A stretch of 64,000 nucleotides of DNA. Source: an uncultured Bacteroidales bacterium (GTDB lineage Bacteria > Bacteroidota > Bacteroidia > Bacteroidales > Muribaculaceae). Where the stretch lies: NCBI GenBank assembly GCA_949285735.1, contig CASEAQ010000010.1, positions 19,910 to 83,909 of the forward strand. The letters run 5' to 3'. Numbering within the stretch: the first letter of the stretch is position 1; each line of letters opens with the position of its first letter. Shown here piece after piece: positions 35,891-44,920 of this stretch. The translations under genes and the position numbers were made by a program. The notes below the pieces were generated by a model. It was not told the DNA's origin. It ran no database searches and saw only the letters and a list, made by a program, of their open reading frames with translations.

Positions 35891-36670
35891 ATGAAAACAG
35901 TAAAGATAAACGGTTCTCTCGGGCAACAAATGTTTCAATACGCCTTTTTCCTCGCCGTCGATGCCGCCTATCCCGGCGAGACACGCATGACGGGAAAAAA
36001 ACTGCTGCCACAAGAAATTTTCACGCTCGCTCACGGCAACAAGTTCGACCCACAGGGCAACAGCAACTGGCTGCCGTGGAAAAACAACCAGTATAAAAAC
36101 TTTGCGACTATATCAGAACCAGCCAACGGTGCATTCGATGCCGACATAATAAAGAACGCACCCCAAAATGCCGTCTTCGATGGAAATTGGACAAGTTACC
36201 GATACTTCGACGATATTGAAGAAGAAGTGTGCCGGCAATTCAACTTCATCTCGCCAGTAGCACAACAGGCAGCTGTCGAAACGGTGGCTATGCACGTCAT
36301 CAATCCTTCGTCACGGCTTAACCCTTGCACCCGCGACTATTATAATTGGGCTGTCGCCAACATCAATACATTTTTGCCCGAAACCAAGTTCCAAGTAATA
36401 ACCGACGACCCAAAATGGGTGCAACGCAACATAGTGGGGCTGCCATCCAACACCACAATGCTAAATAGCAAAAACATGACGCTGCCCACATTGATGCAAT
36501 TAATGTCAACTGCCAGCCACAACATAATATCTTCGACCCTCACCGACTGGTGGGCTGCCTACCTGAACCGAACCCCCGACAAGATAATAATCGCGCCGCA
36601 GCGTTGGAACATCGAAACTGCCGTCACCGACCTGCTGCCGATGCACTGGACTATTATTCCCGTCACTTGA
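35891..36670 (+). CDS. GT11-like glycosyltransferase (divergent alpha-1,2-fucosyltransferase fold)
   Basis: This 259-residue protein begins 'VKINGSLGQQMFQYAFFLA', the nucleotide-sugar-binding G-x-G-x-Q-x-FQYA motif of GT11 alpha-1,2-fucosyltransferases. It also contains 'ISSTLTDWWAAYLN' near the C-terminus, the equivalent of the SSFSWWAAYL motif. The family's central H-x-R-R-x-D motif is not preserved: the corresponding place reads 'AMHVINPSSRLNPCTRDYY'. It may use another donor or be inactive. It is slightly shorter than typical members. An upstream frame (from 35831) would lie across the promoter and is rejected. Confidence 0.75.
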   Translation: MKTVKINGSLGQQMFQYAFFLAVDAAYPGETRMTGKKLLPQEIFTLAHGNKFDPQGNSNWLPWKNNQYKNFATISEPANGAFDADIIKNAPQNAVFDGNWTSYRYFDDIEEEVCRQFNFISPVAQQAAVETVAMHVINPSSRLNPCTRDYYNWAVANINTFLPETKFQVITDDPKWVQRNIVGLPSNTTMLNSKNMTLPTLMQLMSTASHNIISSTLTDWWAAYLNRTPDKIIIAPQRWNIETAVTDLLPMHWTIIPVT

Positions 36671-36700
36671 CCCTCAAAAAATATGCACACTTTTATCCAC

Positions 36701-37504
36701 ATGAAACAAACACTGTCGTTAATATTGCTGTTGATTGCAGCAACAGCCACCACTGCATTGGCAAACGACAGCTATGCTAAGCGCGAAGTGAAAGCCGAAC
36801 GCCACTTCAAATATAAAGAATGGAGCAGCGCACTCGCCATGTATATGCTCATGCTCGACCAGCAACCTGACAAGGTAGAACCATACTACAAGGCAATAGT
36901 GGCTGGAGCAATGATTGGCGACAGCATCACACAAATCGACATGCTGCAACGCACACAAAAGCGTGGCATTCCACTCGACTCACTATTCTCTGGAGTACGC
37001 TCTGTGTCATTTTCAATAGGCGAAAGCAATGCCTACAAAAATTTTCTGCTACTTGTAAAGAACCATCAACCGTGGCTCAAGCGAAGAATCAACATCTATC
37101 TGCTCAACTACTACGATTTTTGCAACGACTATCACAACGCCATAGCGATAGGGGAACAACTCCTTGCTCAAACACCCACCAACACCGACTACATGAAAGT
37201 AATAGCACAGGCATATACCGACATGAGTGATTTCGACAATGCAATGGCATATTACCGCCGCATTCTGACAGTCAAACGCAACGACTACGATGCCTTGCTG
37301 GCACTCGGCAACTATTATGCAATGCTGTTACTATATCCAGCCGACACATCAACTTGCAGCAATGCACTAAGTCGAGACGACCTTGCCGCTCTGTCACAAA
37401 CCTACCTTAGCGAAGCCTACAACATCTATCCTACCCCCTACGTTGCACAACTCATCGACAAGGTACGTAAAATATTGTTTAACAACCGTAAGGTTTATAA
37501 TTAA
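36701..37504 (+). CDS. Exported TPR-repeat protein
   Basis: This 267-residue protein has a signal peptide (residues 1–~21, 'MKQTLSLILLLIAATATTALA') and a helical body with TPR-like units, e.g. 'EVKAERHFKYKEWSSALAMYMLMLDQQPDKVEPYYKAI' and 'MKVIAQAYTDMSDFDNAMAYYRRILTVKRNDYDALLALGNYY'. It is probably a periplasmic scaffold or assembly factor. It starts 30 bases after the GT11-like gene. No catalytic motif is seen. An ATG six codons earlier is possible. Confidence 0.75.
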   Translation: MKQTLSLILLLIAATATTALANDSYAKREVKAERHFKYKEWSSALAMYMLMLDQQPDKVEPYYKAIVAGAMIGDSITQIDMLQRTQKRGIPLDSLFSGVRSVSFSIGESNAYKNFLLLVKNHQPWLKRRINIYLLNYYDFCNDYHNAIAIGEQLLAQTPTNTDYMKVIAQAYTDMSDFDNAMAYYRRILTVKRNDYDALLALGNYYAMLLLYPADTSTCSNALSRDDLAALSQTYLSEAYNIYPTPYVAQLIDKVRKILFNNRKVYN

Positions 37505-37601
37505 CAGCGAAAATGGTATTTCAACCTAAAATTTAAACAAGTCTGAAAATTTGCAACTTTGCCAAAACATTACTATGTTTGTGATAAATAACATTGCGAT
37601 T

Positions 37602-38213
37602 ATGACATTTGCAGAAAAGTGCAACAACATCTTTGATGGCGCAACGATTGAATACCATCGCCACGATAATATCGATGCCACAGCCATAAATCCATACAAG
37701 GCAGGAAGCATCGAACATGAATTGTTTGTTAAAAACTGGATAGATGCTGTGCAATGGCACATGGAAGACATTATCCGCGACCCCAACATCGACCCCGTAG
37801 AGGCTCTGAAACTGAAACGTCGCATCGACCGTTCCAACCAAGACCGCACCGACCTTGTGGAACGTATTGACAGCTATTTCCGCACAAAATATAGCGATAT
37901 TAAACCTATGCCCGATGCAAAAATCAACACCGAAAGCCCTGCATGGGCAATCGACCGCCTGTCGATTCTTGCATTGAAAATATACCACATGAGACAAGAA
38001 GTGGAACGCGACGACGCACAAGACGAACACAAGAAGAAGTGTGCCGCCAAGCTCGCCGTGCTGCTCGAACAACGCAACGACTTGACGACAGCTATCGACC
38101 AACTGCTCGATGATATTGCCGCCGGACGAAAATACATGAAAGTGTATTGCCAGATGAAAATGTACAACGACCCGGCAACCAATCCCGTTCTGTATGCAAA
38201 AAAACAGGGGTAG
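37602..38213 (+). CDS. DUF4254 protein
   Basis: This 203-residue helical, cytoplasmic protein matches the DUF4254 family: 'HELFVKNWIDAVQWHMEDIIRDPNI', 'LKRRIDRSNQDRTDLVERIDSYF', 'ESPAWAIDRLSILALKIYHMRQEVER', ending 'RKYMKVYCQMKMYNDPATNPVLYAKK'. It overlaps the next gene, a GT9 heptosyltransferase, by 20 bases, implying coupled translation and a role in LPS core synthesis (inference). The first in-frame ATG of the conserved core is used; an earlier start is possible. Confidence 0.82.
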   Translation: MTFAEKCNNIFDGATIEYHRHDNIDATAINPYKAGSIEHELFVKNWIDAVQWHMEDIIRDPNIDPVEALKLKRRIDRSNQDRTDLVERIDSYFRTKYSDIKPMPDAKINTESPAWAIDRLSILALKIYHMRQEVERDDAQDEHKKKCAAKLAVLLEQRNDLTTAIDQLLDDIAAGRKYMKVYCQMKMYNDPATNPVLYAKKQG

Positions 38214-39285
38214 CAACAAATACCACAACGTTCTCATAGCCCGCTTTTCGGCTCTTGGCGACGTGGCGATGACTATTCCGGTAGTCTATTCTGTGTGCAT
38301 TGGCAATCCAGGCACACGGTTCATCATTATTACGCAAAAAGTTGCTTCCACACTGTTCATAAACACCCCTAAAAACCTCGTAGTGCTCGGCATCGACACC
38401 AAGACCGACTACCACGGCGTGAAGGGCATGTACAAGCTCAAGCGCGAACTCGTAAAGAAATACGACATCGACCTCTTTATCGACCTGCACGACGTGTTGC
38501 GCACGTGGATTCTCGGGTCGGCGTTCCTCTTCGGCGGCATCAAGGTGATGCGGTTCAAGAAAGGCAGGCAAGGCAAGCACGAACTCACACGCAAACACAA
38601 CAAGCACATGCTGCCGCTCATCTCTTCGAGGGCGCGTTACCGCGAAGTATTCTATCGTGCAGGATTTTCAACCGATGACCTTTTCATGTCGATTTTCGGC
38701 AACAAGAAAGCCACACCCGAGCAATATGCCACCATTTCGACACCCAAACAAGAGGGTGAAATATGGATTGCAATAGCACCTTTTGCAAAGCATCAGGGTA
38801 AGATTTACCCGCTGCAATCAATGCGCAAAGTGGTGGAAACTGTCGCAAAATGGCCAGGCACAACCATCTTTCTCATGGGGGCAGGAAAAGAGGAATGCGA
38901 GGTGTTTGAACGCTGGGCAGAAAACTTCGATAATGTAAAAAACCTTGCCACACGCCGAAATGGTTTCCCGAGCGAATTGGCACTGCTGAGCAATTGCGAC
39001 GTGATGGTGTCGATGGATTCAGCCAATATGCACCTTGCCTCACTCGTTAGGCTCACGGTGGTCTCGGTGTGGGGAGCAACGCACCCCTATTGCGGTTTCC
39101 TCGGCTGGCACCAAGAAGAGCGCAACGCCGTCCAGCTCAACCTTTCGTGCCGCCCCTGCTCGGTATTCGGCAGCAAGCCATGTATGCGTGGCGACTACTT
39201 TTGCCTGACAGGCATACAACCGCAAATGATTATCGACCACATACGCCAAGCCCTTGCCGAAAAAGGCATTTATCCCACTTATTGA
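38194..39285 (+). CDS. GT9-family glycosyltransferase (heptosyltransferase-like)
   Basis: This 363-residue GT-B enzyme resembles ADP-heptose:LPS heptosyltransferases: 'VLIARFSALGDVAMTIPVVYSV' at the N-terminus, 'IDLFIDLHDVLRTWILGSAF', then the donor domain 'IAIAPFAKHQGKIYPLQSM' and 'ALLSNCDVMVSMDSANMHLASLVRLTVVSVWGATHPYCGFLGW'. Several cysteines near the C-terminus (CRPCSVFGSKPCMRGDYFC) are typical of a Bacteroidetes branch. It probably adds a core sugar to lipid A–Kdo. It is the last gene before the putative origin region. Confidence 0.87.
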   Translation: MQKNRGSNKYHNVLIARFSALGDVAMTIPVVYSVCIGNPGTRFIIITQKVASTLFINTPKNLVVLGIDTKTDYHGVKGMYKLKRELVKKYDIDLFIDLHDVLRTWILGSAFLFGGIKVMRFKKGRQGKHELTRKHNKHMLPLISSRARYREVFYRAGFSTDDLFMSIFGNKKATPEQYATISTPKQEGEIWIAIAPFAKHQGKIYPLQSMRKVVETVAKWPGTTIFLMGAGKEECEVFERWAENFDNVKNLATRRNGFPSELALLSNCDVMVSMDSANMHLASLVRLTVVSVWGATHPYCGFLGWHQEERNAVQLNLSCRPCSVFGSKPCMRGDYFCLTGIQPQMIIDHIRQALAEKGIYPTY

Positions 39286-39708
39286 CATTTGTCGATAATA
39301 ACCGCAATAATCTCTTTTCACACGTTATCAACATCAACTGTCAACATAGCTTGCACACAATGCAGGTTATGTTTTCTTTTTATACTTTTTTCTTTATAAA
39401 TAAACCCATTAGCCGATATTAACACCATGTTTATTTTATTGTCAACAATATGTTGAAATAGCAATAATGCACAACCATATAAATCTGAAATACAACAATT
39501 TAACAATATACAAACAAGTTAATAACCTTGTTAGGAACAGCAAATAAACCTATTTTGACTATGCTTCTCTTGCTACTCTGACATTATTAACACTAATCAA
39601 CACATGTTCATAACCTTGTTTTCAACATAATGTTGATTAGTGTTAGTATCGTAGTTGATATTTTTATAAACTATTGAAAACAATTATTTTAACAATATGA
39701 TTAATTGT
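39286..39708. other. AT-rich region with DnaA-box-like sites, left half of candidate oriC
   Basis: This is 423 bases without a gene. Sites close to the DnaA box TTATnCACA are TTATCAACA (39325–39333), TAATGCACA (39465–39473), TTATTAACT on the minus strand (39517–39525), TTATTAACA (39584–39592), TTATGAACA minus (39605–39613) and TTATAAACA minus (39706–39714). 'ATAACCTTGTT' occurs twice (near 39522 and 39611). The composition is very AT-rich, as expected of an unwinding element. Confidence 0.55.
39588..39645. repeat. Perfect 15-bp inverted repeat within candidate oriC
   Basis: TAACACTAATCAACA (39588–39602) and its exact complement TGTTGATTAGTGTTA (39631–39645) are separated by 28 bases that contain TTATGAACA (minus) and TTTTCAACA. 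No T tract follows on either strand, so it does not look like a terminator. Confidence 0.85.
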
Positions 39709-40251
39709 TTATAACTCTGTAAATAAAGCCATCTTTTTAAAGAAGTGCCATATCACTATTCCAGCACTTATTGACACGTTTAGCGAATGCTTGGTGCCAT
39801 ATTGGGGGATTTCCAAACAATAATCACTCATGTCAATAACTTGCTGGCAAACCCCCTTTACTTCATTGCCAAGCACCACGGCATAGCGTTTTCCTTCCTC
39901 CACAGTAAAGTCGTTGAGAGAAACACTGCCATTGACTTGTTCTATTGAACAAACAACATATCCCTCGCCACGCAATTGCTCTATTGCATCGGTAACTTGC
40001 CCGAAGTAAATCCACTCTACCGAGTCCTCGGCACCAAGTGCTGTCTTGTGAATATCGGGGTGGGGTGGAGTTGCCGATATGCCACACAGCACAATGCGCT
40101 CTACCACAAAGGCATCGCTCGTGCGGAATATCGAACCTATGTTGTTGAGACTGCGCACATCGTCGAGCACCACTACGAGCGGAATCTTGCGCGTATGCTT
40201 GAACTGCTCGCACGAAATGCGATGCAACTCCATCATTGTTTTCTTCTTCAT
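39709..40251 (-). CDS. TrmH/SpoU-family RNA 2'-O-methyltransferase
   Basis: This 180-residue SPOUT methyltransferase has its three motifs: 'RSLNNIGSIFRTSDAF' (motif 1), 'VVLGNEVKGV' (motif 2) and 'LEIPQYGTKHSLNVSISAGIVIWHFF' (motif 3, SAM-binding knot). It uses SAM to methylate a ribose 2'-OH in tRNA or rRNA. The exact target is not predictable. It lies alone between two long non-coding AT-rich stretches. A start five codons downstream (MELHRIS) is also possible. Confidence 0.9.
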   Translation of the reverse strand: MKKKTMMELHRISCEQFKHTRKIPLVVVLDDVRSLNNIGSIFRTSDAFVVERIVLCGISATPPHPDIHKTALGAEDSVEWIYFGQVTDAIEQLRGEGYVVCSIEQVNGSVSLNDFTVEEGKRYAVVLGNEVKGVCQQVIDMSDYCLEIPQYGTKHSLNVSISAGIVIWHFFKKMALFTEL

Positions 40252-40683
40252 GACCGTTGTTTATATTGATGATAAATCTATGACAATAACCTGTTAGAAA
40301 CTGGTGAAAACCCAAAAGACAAAAAATAACAATTTTATTTTCATTTCACGGGAATTTGTATAAGCCAGCAACCGTAACCAAACTCCAAAATTGTTATTGT
40401 TTTGTTTTATCGATGTTTTCACCAAGCATTTTGGTAGGTTATTAATACTTTTTACTCGCAAATTTATTAACTTTGCACGATACTAACAAAGTGTTTATAA
40501 AATGCTTAAATGATTGATGCGTAGCCTACAAAGATGTGCATAACATATTAATTATGCCCTCTGGCGACATTAATAACTTGTTATGCAAGGAAAATGAGAA
40601 TAATTTATTTCCATTATTAACGCACAATAAGCATAATCATAAAAAGAAGTTTTTAAAAATAAAAAAAGAAAATATTTATAGTT
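40252..40683. other. AT-rich region with DnaA-box-like sites, right half of candidate oriC
   Basis: This is 432 bases without a gene. TTATGCACA on the minus strand (40535–40543) matches the DnaA box TTATnCACA exactly. Near matches are TTATTAACT (40464–40472), TTATAAACA minus (40492–40500) and TTATTAACG (40614–40622). Variants of the repeated motif occur as 'AATAACCTGTTAG' (near 40284) and 'AATAACTTGTTATG' (near 40572). A −7-like TAACTTTG (40468–40475) could be the nadA promoter with a leader of about 200 bases. Confidence 0.55.
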
Positions 40684-41652
40684 ATGAATGTTGACAACGG
40701 TTATGTCGATGCTCCAATCATGGAAGGAACAGACCTCAAGAAAGAGATTCTGCGCTTGAAGCAGGAAAAGAATGCCGTGATTCTTGCCCACTATTACCAG
40801 CGGCCCGAAATACAGGATATAGCCGATTTCATTGGCGACAGCCTTGCCCTTGCCCAGATTGCCTCGAAGAGCACTGCCGACATCATTGTGATGTGTGGTG
40901 TGCAATTCATGGGCGAAACCGCAAAGGTGCTTTGCATGGACAAGAAAGTGATTGTTCCCGACATGAATGCCGAATGCAGCCTTGCCGACAGTTGCCCTGC
41001 CGACGAGTTTGAAAAGTTTGTGAAAGCACATCCGGGATATACCGTTATCAGCTATGTCAACACGACGGCTGCCGTGAAGGCGTTTACCGACATCGTTGTC
41101 ACCAGCAGCAATGCACGGCAGATTGTTGACAGCTTGCCTGCCGACGAGAAAATCATCTTCGGTCCCGACCGCAACCTTGGCAACTATATAAATATGCAGA
41201 CGGGCAGGAATATGCTCCTGTGGGATGGTGCCTGCCATGTGCATGAGCAATTCTCGATTGAAAAGATTCTGAAGTTGAAGGAGGAGAACCCGGGGGCAAA
41301 GGTGCTTGTACACCCCGAATGCCGCCGACCGGTGCAGATGGTTGCCGACAAGGTGGGTTCGACCAAGGCGTTGCTCGACTATGCTGTGAATAGCGACTGC
41401 GACACCTTCATCGTTGCCACCGAGAGCGGGATATTGCACGAGATGGAAAAGAAGTGCCCCGACAAGAAGTTCATACCTGCGCCTCCCGAAGATGGCACTT
41501 GCAGTTGCAACGAATGCAGCTTCATGAAGCTCGTCACGCTCGAAAAGCTGTATAACTCGCTCAAATATGAGTTGCCGGTGGTGGAAGTTTCTGCCGAACT
41601 TGCCGAGAAAGCAATCCGCCCTATAAAGAGAATGCTTGAAATGTCGAAATAA
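40684..41652 (+). CDS. nadA: Quinolinate synthase A
   Basis: This 322-residue [4Fe-4S] enzyme condenses iminoaspartate with dihydroxyacetone phosphate to quinolinate in de novo NAD synthesis. Diagnostic segments are '[27 protein letters not shown]', '[14 protein letters not shown]', '[18 protein letters not shown]', '[10 protein letters not shown]', '[11 protein letters not shown]', '[10 protein letters not shown]' and the C-terminal cluster region '[12 protein letters not shown]'. Its partner nadB lies at 57045, unusually not adjacent. leuS follows after 29 bases. Confidence 0.96.
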   Translation: MNVDNGYVDAPIMEGTDLKKEILRLKQEKNAVILAHYYQRPEIQDIADFIGDSLALAQIASKSTADIIVMCGVQFMGETAKVLCMDKKVIVPDMNAECSLADSCPADEFEKFVKAHPGYTVISYVNTTAAVKAFTDIVVTSSNARQIVDSLPADEKIIFGPDRNLGNYINMQTGRNMLLWDGACHVHEQFSIEKILKLKEENPGAKVLVHPECRRPVQMVADKVGSTKALLDYAVNSDCDTFIVATESGILHEMEKKCPDKKFIPAPPEDGTCSCNECSFMKLVTLEKLYNSLKYELPVVEVSAELAEKAIRPIKRMLEMSK

Positions 41653-41681
41653 TAAACAACTCAACACATACGCACACACTC

Positions 41682-44453
41682 ATGGAATATAATTTTAGAG
41701 AAATAGAACAACGTTGGCAAAAATATTGGAAGGAACATAATACCTACAAGGTAGAGATTGACAATTCTCGTCCGAAGTATTATGTGCTCGATATGTTTCC
41801 TTATCCGTCGGGTGCCGGACTTCATGTGGGGCATCCGCTCGGATATATAGCCTCTGACATATATTCGCGCTACAAACGCTTGCAAGGCTTCAATGTGCTA
41901 CACCCGATGGGGTATGATGCCTATGGGTTGCCTGCCGAGCAATATGCTATATTGACTGGACAGCATCCCGAAATCACCACGTTCCAGAATATCAACCGCT
42001 ATCGCGAACAGCTCGACAAGATAGGTTTCTGCTACGACTGGAACCGCGAAATTCGCACTTGCGACCCCAACTATTACAAATGGACGCAATGGGCGTTTAT
42101 AAAGATGTTTAAGAGCTATTACGACAACGATGCACAGAAGGCTTGCCCCATTGACAACCTTGTTGAAAAGTTTTCGACAAGTGGTACCGAGGGCGTGAAC
42201 GCAGCTTGCAGCGAGCAATTGTCGTTTACTGCCGAGGAGTGGAACAGCAAGAGCGAGCATGAGAAGGAAGTGGTGTTGATGAACTACCGTATCGCCTACC
42301 TTGGTAATACGATGGTAAACTGGTGTCCAAAACTTGGTACAGTGCTTGCCAACGACGAGGTGAGCGAGGGTGTGTCGATTCGCGGCGGCTATCCCGTGGA
42401 GCAAAAGATGATGCGCCAATGGTGCTTGCGTGTGTCGGCTTATGCACAACGCTTGCTCGACGGACTTGATACTATCGACTGGACCGATTCACTTAAGGAG
42501 ACGCAACGCAACTGGATTGGGCGTTCGGAAGGTGCCGAGATGAGGTTTAAGGTGGCTGGCAAGGATATTGAACTTGAAATATTCACTACTCGCGCCGATA
42601 CCATATTTGGTGTAACTTTTATGGTGCTTGCGCCCGAAAGCGAGTATGTAGAGTTGCTTGTCACCGACGAACAGCGCGAAGCCGTTGACAAATATATCGA
42701 CGAGGTTAAGCACAAGACCGAGCGCGAACGTCTTATCGAAAAGCAGGTGTCGGGTGTGTTCAGCGGCAGCTATGCCATCAATCCTGTCACTGGCAAGGAG
42801 ATTCCTGTTTACATCAGCGACTACGTTCTTGCCGGGTATGGCACGGGTGCCATCATGGCAGTTCCTGCACACGACAGCCGCGACTATGCTTTTGCTCGTC
42901 ACTTCGATTTGCCCATCATTCCGCTTATCGAGGGTGCCGACGTGAGCGAGGAGAGCTTCGATGCCAAGGAGGGCAAGATGATAAACTCGTCGAACGAACG
43001 TCTCCAGCTCAACGGGCTCGACGTGAAGGAAGCCATCGCCAAGACCAAGGAATACATCAAGGAGGCAGGAATAGGTTTCGTAAAGGTTAACTACCGCTTG
43101 CGCGATGCCATCTTCAGCCGCCAGCGTTATTGGGGCGAACCGTTCCCTGTTTACTATGACGAGGAAAATATGCCTCACGTGTTGAGCGAAGACGAACTTC
43201 CGCTCGAATTGCCCGAGGTTGACAAGTTCTTGCCCACCGAGACTGGTGAACCACCACTGGGTCGCGCCAAGAACTGGGTTGCCAAGAATGGCCGTCCGCT
43301 TGAATTGTGCACCATGCCGGGATTTGCAGGTTCGTCGGCTTATTACTTGCGTTACATGGATCCGCACAACGACAATGCACTTGTGTCGAAACAAGCCGAT
43401 GAGTATTGGCGCAATGTTGACTTGTATGTAGGCGGAACGGAACATGCCACCGGGCACTTGATTTATAGCCGTTTCTGGAACAAATTCCTTTATGACCTTG
43501 GCTATGTGTGTGAACCCGAGCCGTTCAAGAAGCTAATCAACCAAGGCATGATTCAGGGACGTTCAAACTTCGTATATCGCATAAAAGATACCAACACGTT
43601 TGTTTCTTACAACTTGCGCAAGGATTATGACGTAACCGAGATACACGTTGACGTTAACATTGTCAACAACGATATTCTCGACTTGGAACGTTTCAAGGCT
43701 TGGCGGCCTGAATTTGCCACTGCCGAGTTTATCCTCGAAAATGGCAAATATGTGTGTGGTTTCAGCATCGAGAAGATGTCGAAGTCGATGTTTAATGTTG
43801 TCAACCCCGACGACATTGTTGAACGTTACGGTGCCGACACATTGCGCCTGTATGAAATGTTCCTCGGTCCTATCGAGCAGAGCAAGCCATGGGATACCAA
43901 TGGCATCGATGGTGTGCATCGTTTCTTGAAACGCTTGTGGTCGCTGTTCTACAAGGGCGACGAATTGCAATTGACCGACGACCAACCTACTGCCGATGCC
44001 TTGAAGTCGCTTCACAAGCTCATCAAGAAGATAACTTTCGACATCGAGCATTTCTCCTACAATACCTCGGTGAGCGCATTCATGATATGCGTCAACGAAC
44101 TTAATGCAATGAAGTGCACTTCAAAGGCGATTTATCGCGACTTGGTGGTGTTGCTTGCACCGTTTGCTCCGCACATCAGCGAGGAATTGTGGCACGTGCT
44201 TGGCGGCGAAGGCACAGTGTGCGACGCACAGTGGCCCGTATGCAACGAGAAGTATTTGGAAGAAAGCACTGTAAAATATGCCGTGTCGTTCAATGGCAAG
44301 ACGCGTTTCAGCATTGAGGTAGCTGCCGGAATGTCGAAAGAAGATGTGGAAAAAGCTGCACTCACCGCTCCCGGTGCCGAAAAATGGATAGACGGAAAAA
44401 CTCCCAAAAAGATAATTGTCGTTCCCAACAAGATAGTAAATATCGTAATATAA
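41682..44453 (+). CDS. leuS: Leucyl-tRNA synthetase
   Basis: This 923-residue class Ia synthetase has HVGH for the HIGH motif ('[16 protein letters not shown]', ~47–50) and the CP1 editing domain with '[11 protein letters not shown]', '[13 protein letters not shown]' and 'EEGR'-type loops. 'YLRYMDPHN' and '[21 protein letters not shown]' follow, then KMSKS at about 698–702 ('[14 protein letters not shown]'). The anticodon-binding and C-terminal domains are complete. A hairpin terminator ends the nadA–leuS transcript. Confidence 0.97.
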   Translation: MEYNFREIEQRWQKYWKEHNTYKVEIDNSRPKYYVLDMFPYPSGAGLHVGHPLGYIASDIYSRYKRLQGFNVLHPMGYDAYGLPAEQYAILTGQHPEITTFQNINRYREQLDKIGFCYDWNREIRTCDPNYYKWTQWAFIKMFKSYYDNDAQKACPIDNLVEKFSTSGTEGVNAACSEQLSFTAEEWNSKSEHEKEVVLMNYRIAYLGNTMVNWCPKLGTVLANDEVSEGVSIRGGYPVEQKMMRQWCLRVSAYAQRLLDGLDTIDWTDSLKETQRNWIGRSEGAEMRFKVAGKDIELEIFTTRADTIFGVTFMVLAPESEYVELLVTDEQREAVDKYIDEVKHKTERERLIEKQVSGVFSGSYAINPVTGKEIPVYISDYVLAGYGTGAIMAVPAHDSRDYAFARHFDLPIIPLIEGADVSEESFDAKEGKMINSSNERLQLNGLDVKEAIAKTKEYIKEAGIGFVKVNYRLRDAIFSRQRYWGEPFPVYYDEENMPHVLSEDELPLELPEVDKFLPTETGEPPLGRAKNWVAKNGRPLELCTMPGFAGSSAYYLRYMDPHNDNALVSKQADEYWRNVDLYVGGTEHATGHLIYSRFWNKFLYDLGYVCEPEPFKKLINQGMIQGRSNFVYRIKDTNTFVSYNLRKDYDVTEIHVDVNIVNNDILDLERFKAWRPEFATAEFILENGKYVCGFSIEKMSKSMFNVVNPDDIVERYGADTLRLYEMFLGPIEQSKPWDTNGIDGVHRFLKRLWSLFYKGDELQLTDDQPTADALKSLHKLIKKITFDIEHFSYNTSVSAFMICVNELNAMKCTSKAIYRDLVVLLAPFAPHISEELWHVLGGEGTVCDAQWPVCNEKYLEESTVKYAVSFNGKTRFSIEVAAGMSKEDVEKAALTAPGAEKWIDGKTPKKIIVVPNKIVNIVI

Positions 44454-44474
44454 CGGCACAACAAGAAAAAAATT

Positions 44475-44515
44475 CAATGGCGCACTTCAAAACCAAGAAG
44501 CGCGCCATTGCTTTA
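44475..44515 (+). terminator. Terminator of leuS
   Basis: CAATGGCGC/GCGCCATTG (44475–44483 with 44502–44510) encloses a CTTC/GAAG inner helix and is followed by CTTTATATT. It starts 22 bases after the leuS stop. Confidence 0.7.
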
Positions 44516-44607
44516 TATTATATCTCATAAAGGTGTGTAAAATGGTATTTTTGTGTAATGTTGACATACGAATCGTGCGTTCCTATGATGTAGAAATGAG
44601 TGTAAAA

Positions 44608-44650
44608 AACAAAAGGAGCGGTTTTCAGTATTGAAAACCGCTCTTTTGCT
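44608..44650. terminator. Bidirectional hairpin terminator beside tRNA-Gln
   Basis: The perfect 12-bp stem GAGCGGTTTTCA/TGAAAACCGCTC (44616–44627 with 44632–44643) has a GTAT loop and T-rich ends in both directions. On the minus strand it directly follows the tRNA. Confidence 0.85.
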
Positions 44651-44654
44651 TGAG

Positions 44655-44725
44655 TTGTCTTACGAGGATTCGAACCTCGACAGGCAGAACCAAAAACTGC
44701 AGTGCTACCATTACACCATAAGACA
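44655..44725 (-). tRNA. tRNA-Gln (TTG anticodon)
   Basis: The minus strand folds with acceptor TGTCTTA/TAAGACA, D arm GGTGTAATGGTAGCAC, anticodon loop TTTTTGG (anticodon TTG), and T arm CGAGGTTCGAATCCTCG. The U1–A72-type acceptor end is typical of tRNA-Gln. CCA is not encoded. Confidence 0.92.
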
Positions 44726-44865
44726 ATCCTCTCAACTAAGACTCATCGTCCTAATTGCGGTGCAAAGTTAAGCAAAATATGTCATTGCCACAAAATTTTT
44801 AGAGAAAAAAATTTCAAAAACATATCTTATGCGTAAAATAAATACAGGTATCGGAGTTTTTGACT

Positions 44866-44896
44866 ATTGCGGTTATGTTTTTAATGATTAATTTTG
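44866..44896 (+). promoter_or_regulatory. Promoter of the second LTA-synthase-like gene
   Basis: ATTG (44866–44869), 19 bases, then TAATTTTG (44889–44896) fit the Bacteroidetes promoter with one mismatch at −33. The leader would be about 18 bases. Confidence 0.6.
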
Positions 44897-44920
44897 TTTT
44901 GAACAATGAAGTAAACCGTG

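Noticed and set aside
39588-39645. Inverted repeat considered as terminator of the GT9 gene
   Set aside because: It is 300 bases after the stop codon, the loop is 28 bases, and neither strand has a T tract after the stem.
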